Assembly (NCBI RefSeq): GCF_028746185.1
Contig: NZ_JAQIVH010000008.1
Coordinates: 248,001-312,000, forward strand
Origin: Paenibacillus_E qinlingensis
GTDB taxonomy: Bacteria; Bacillota; Bacilli; Paenibacillales; NBRC-103111
Direction of reading: 5' to 3'
Length of the DNA stretch: 64,000 nucleotides
The position numbers and the translations under genes are program-made. This document shows positions 61,609 through 64,000 of this stretch, piece by piece. The number at the start of each line of letters is the position of its first letter. Within the stretch, counting starts at the first letter, position 1. Below the pieces are notes generated by a model. It was not told where the DNA came from. It was given only the letters and a program-made list of their open reading frames with translations, and made no database searches.

Positions 61609-64000
61609 CTAGCGAACCAGCGGCACACGCTTAACAAGTTGTGTTGGCGAACCCGACCCGGAGGTCATCGGTGTGAGGTGGATTTGGAAGTGAAAATCTT
61701 CCGCTTTCAACACATACTCCGGAAGTACACCTGGACCACAACTGGCGCTGCCGATGCCGTTCTGCGCAAGATCCAGGTGCAAGAAGATACGATCACGTTC
61801 CTTCAAGTCATACGTATGCTTCGCCTTCTCTAGGTCATCGCTCGTATAGCGACGAGCGGTGAACCCGAACTGCGGAGACCCTGTCGCAAGCAGACCTGCT
61901 CCTTGCTCATTCGTCATAGCGAGCCAACGTGTATCGGTACGATTGCCGTTTTCCTGCGGTACGATATATTCGGTGAACAGCTCGCGTACAGTACGCCGAT
62001 AGATGCCGAACTTCGCGGCTTGCTTGGAGTCCGCATAGGTTTCGCCAGGACCGCGACCGTACCACTCCGCCCGCTCACAGCCATTCGGCAGTGCCATACG
62101 CAGTCCGACACGAGGAAACGTAGCCGGAGCATCGCCGCCCTCAATCGATCCGTTTACGGCAATTGTCACGTCTCCGTTGGCATAAATCGTGTACGTATAT
62201 AACGTATCTACCGACCATTTGAGAATCGGCGGCGCCACACGTACCCTGCAAGTAATCGTAACGATCGTTCCGCTTCCGTTAAGACTCCAGTCCACACTCA
62301 TGACACGATGCTGCAGCCAGTGCAGCCCTTTCAGCTTCCATAGGACGGTTGCTCTTTGATCATCTGCGAGGGAGGTCCTCCAATCGCCGATCGGTCGCAT
62401 ATCGTTGTCCGTCGGAGCGCGCCACAAATCGAGCCTTGGTCCTTCCTCCAGCAGGCGGACACCGCCCTGACTCCAGCCAGCGATAATGCCATAAACACAA
62501 TCAAACTGAAGTTCGAATTCACCGCCCCGCACTTCCAGCATCACGCCATTCTTCGTAACAGATAGTGGCGCGTAGTCAGACAATTCAATGGTAGGCTTGA
62601 TCTCCGATTTGTTAGGAAGTTCAAACTGAGACCACGCAACCTCGAAGCCAGCATCAGCCCACGTCGTATCCGCATCAAGCACAATGCCGACATTCAACCA
62701 ATAATCGGTCGCAGGCTGTAATCGCTCTGGCAGCACATAATGAATGTTCACAACGCCCGTAGATCCTGGCGCAATCTCAGGTAGTTCGCTCTTACCCGAG
62801 CTTACGACTTTCCCATCGGCCATGACATGCCAAACAAGTCGTAGATGATCTAAATGTACAAAATCGTATCGATTCGTGAGCATTACCATTCCAGCCTGCA
62901 CATCCAACGCTTCAATGATAACAGGCTCCATTACCTTCTTGAGCTCGAGTAAGCCTGCCGATGGAACTCGATCAGGATTAACAAGTCCATCGATGACAAA
63001 ATTCATATCGTTTGGTGTTTCTTCAAAATCACCTCCATAGGCGAAAAATTCCTGACCGTCCGATGTCCGCTGCCGGATACCTTGGTCCACCCATTCCCAC
63101 ACGAAGCCACCCTGCAACCGTTTGTAGGTATAGAAGACTTCCCAATACTCCTTCAAACCGCCTGGACCATTGCCCATGGCATGCGCATATTCGCAAACGA
63201 TATGGGGCTTGTCCAAATCTTCACGTTGGCCAAGCTCGTGCAGCTGCCAAATCCTATTATACATCGTACTGTACACGTCGGCCGTCGCGGCCTCTCTATC
63301 TTCTGCATAGTGAACCAGACGTGTGGGGTCGTGCTCCTTAGCCCAGCGGTACATCGCTGCATGATTACAGCCGTAGTACGATTCATTCCCAAGCGACCAA
63401 AGGATGATGGATGGATGATTCTTGTCCCGCTCAATCATCCGTTCAATCCGATCTAGATAAGCCGGTTCCCACTCAGGGTCATCGCTCAATTGATTCGAAT
63501 TATCTGTCCGATGAAAGCCGTGGCATTCCAAATCAGCTTCGTCGATGACGTAAAGCCCATATTCGTCACACAGATCATAGAAGCGTGGATCGTTTGGATA
63601 ATGGGAGGTGCGCACAGCGTTAATATTGTGCTGCTTCATCAGAAGTACATCTCGTAGCATGGATTCAATAGGTATGGTACGTCCAAGGTCGGGATGATGA
63701 TCATGTCGATTGACTCCCTTGAACTTAATTGGCGTCCCATTAACAAGTAGTAATCCGCCACTCAATTCGATAGAACGAAATCCAACACGGGTAGACGTAA
63801 CCTGCTGTGCAGTTTCATCAATTACCCGAATCAACAGTTTATATAAATACGGATCTTCGGCAGACCATTTCCTAGGTTTGACGATAGGTAGCGTAAATAA
63901 GCTCTCTTGCTCTTGCTTCAAAACACCGCCTGTTACGAATCCCTCTGCAAGACCACCTTCAACCTGTCTCCCAGATGCATCGAGCAGTTGCAGCTCGACA
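61609..64000 (-). CDS. GH2 beta-galactosidase-like enzyme, N-terminus beyond right edge
   Basis: The frame is open to the right edge; at least 796 residues are visible and the true start lies outside (the TTG at 63921 is internal, since VELQLLDASGRQ precedes it in frame). LacZ-type long GH2 architecture: Ig-like domain, TIM barrel and a C-terminal beta-galactosidase small-chain domain (GLRMALPNGCERAEWYGRGPGE). Acid/base Glu in IILWSLGNES and nucleophile Glu in HIVCEYAHAMGNG are both present, as are the usual NRHDHHPDLG and TSHYPNDPRFYDLCDE blocks. It would remove terminal beta-galactose from imported oligosaccharides in the cytoplasm. Beta-glucuronidase is less likely given the LacZ-like C-terminus. 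Confidence 0.92.
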   Translation of the reverse strand, partial: VELQLLDASGRQVEGGLAEGFVTGGVLKQEQESLFTLPIVKPRKWSAEDPYLYKLLIRVIDETAQQVTSTRVGFRSIELSGGLLLVNGTPIKFKGVNRHDHHPDLGRTIPIESMLRDVLLMKQHNINAVRTSHYPNDPRFYDLCDEYGLYVIDEADLECHGFHRTDNSNQLSDDPEWEPAYLDRIERMIERDKNHPSIILWSLGNESYYGCNHAAMYRWAKEHDPTRLVHYAEDREAATADVYSTMYNRIWQLHELGQREDLDKPHIVCEYAHAMGNGPGGLKEYWEVFYTYKRLQGGFVWEWVDQGIRQRTSDGQEFFAYGGDFEETPNDMNFVIDGLVNPDRVPSAGLLELKKVMEPVIIEALDVQAGMVMLTNRYDFVHLDHLRLVWHVMADGKVVSSGKSELPEIAPGSTGVVNIHYVLPERLQPATDYWLNVGIVLDADTTWADAGFEVAWSQFELPNKSEIKPTIELSDYAPLSVTKNGVMLEVRGGEFELQFDCVYGIIAGWSQGGVRLLEEGPRLDLWRAPTDNDMRPIGDWRTSLADDQRATVLWKLKGLHWLQHRVMSVDWSLNGSGTIVTITCRVRVAPPILKWSVDTLYTYTIYANGDVTIAVNGSIEGGDAPATFPRVGLRMALPNGCERAEWYGRGPGETYADSKQAAKFGIYRRTVRELFTEYIVPQENGNRTDTRWLAMTNEQGAGLLATGSPQFGFTARRYTSDDLEKAKHTYDLKERDRIFLHLDLAQNGIGSASCGPGVLPEYVLKAEDFHFQIHLTPMTSGSGSPTQLVKRVPLVR

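Noticed and set aside
63919..63921. TTG at 63921 as start of the GH2 protein
   Set aside because: The frame continues upstream to the window edge with GH2-like sequence (VELQLLDASG), and a full LacZ-type enzyme needs another 200 or more N-terminal residues.
1..64000. A single defined substrate such as xanthan, hyaluronan or glucuronoxylan for the whole locus
   Set aside because: PL8, heparinase-like, GH2, GH5-like, GH52-like and tannase-family genes point to different glycans. Sequence alone does not settle one substrate.

Overview
This window looks like the chromosome of a low-to-mid-GC, Gram-positive, spore-forming saprophyte, most likely Paenibacillus or a close relative (inferred from content, not from a marker gene). 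The evidence is strong AGGAGG ribosome-binding sites, YesM/YesN-type two-component systems, LplB/LplC-type sugar permeases with lipoprotein binding proteins, very large secreted glycan-active proteins including one with three SLH anchors, and CcpA-type cre operators. Every convincing gene lies on the minus strand, so transcription runs from high to low coordinates. No rRNA, tRNA, phage, transposase or CRISPR locus was seen.

Layout from low to high coordinate: a giant secreted heparinase II/III-like protein cut by the left edge (1-5335); a dehydrogenase/epimerase/AraC trio (5681-8509); a frameshifted secreted jelly-roll protein (8628-10026); a 2372-residue SLH-anchored protein (10225-17343); ABC importer A (17532-21084) with a GH52-like enzyme; YesMN pair 1 (23890-26818); a GH5-like hydrolase (26934-28871); a PL8 lyase (29302-32070); an esterase, YesMN pair 2, a tannase/feruloyl esterase-family gene and an FAD oxidoreductase (32267-40063); ABC importer B (40152-43650); a histidine-utilisation operon hutH-hutU-hutI-hutG (43857-49406); a DUF421 membrane protein; an alpha-glucuronidase-like gene; YesMN pair 3 (52761-56013); ABC importer C (56121-59813); a structured tandem repeat (60093-60770); a DUF1349 protein; and a GH2 beta-galactosidase cut by the right edge.

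The genes fit a glycan-degradation superlocus. Secreted lyases and glycan-binding proteins would attack an acidic, probably acylated or plant-derived polysaccharide outside the cell. Three binding-protein-dependent importers would take up oligosaccharides. Cytoplasmic glycosidases and esterases would finish the job, and each importer could be tuned by a membrane kinase plus AraC-type response regulator. The exact substrates cannot be read from sequence. The most informative regulatory signal is a near-duplicate 63-bp promoter block in front of both the PL8 lyase (32111-32173) and importer B (43700-43762), with a cre site abutting the -10 in both.

The hut operon is separate in function. It has an unusual leader: a promoter with a perfect palindrome in its spacer, upstream direct repeats, a 36-codon leader ORF and a terminator-like hairpin before hutH. 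Other non-coding signals are two RBS-sequestering hairpins, a short leader ORF before the frameshifted secreted gene, a 22-bp spaced repeat family at two intergenic loci, and six copies of a 113-114 bp double-hairpin repeat.
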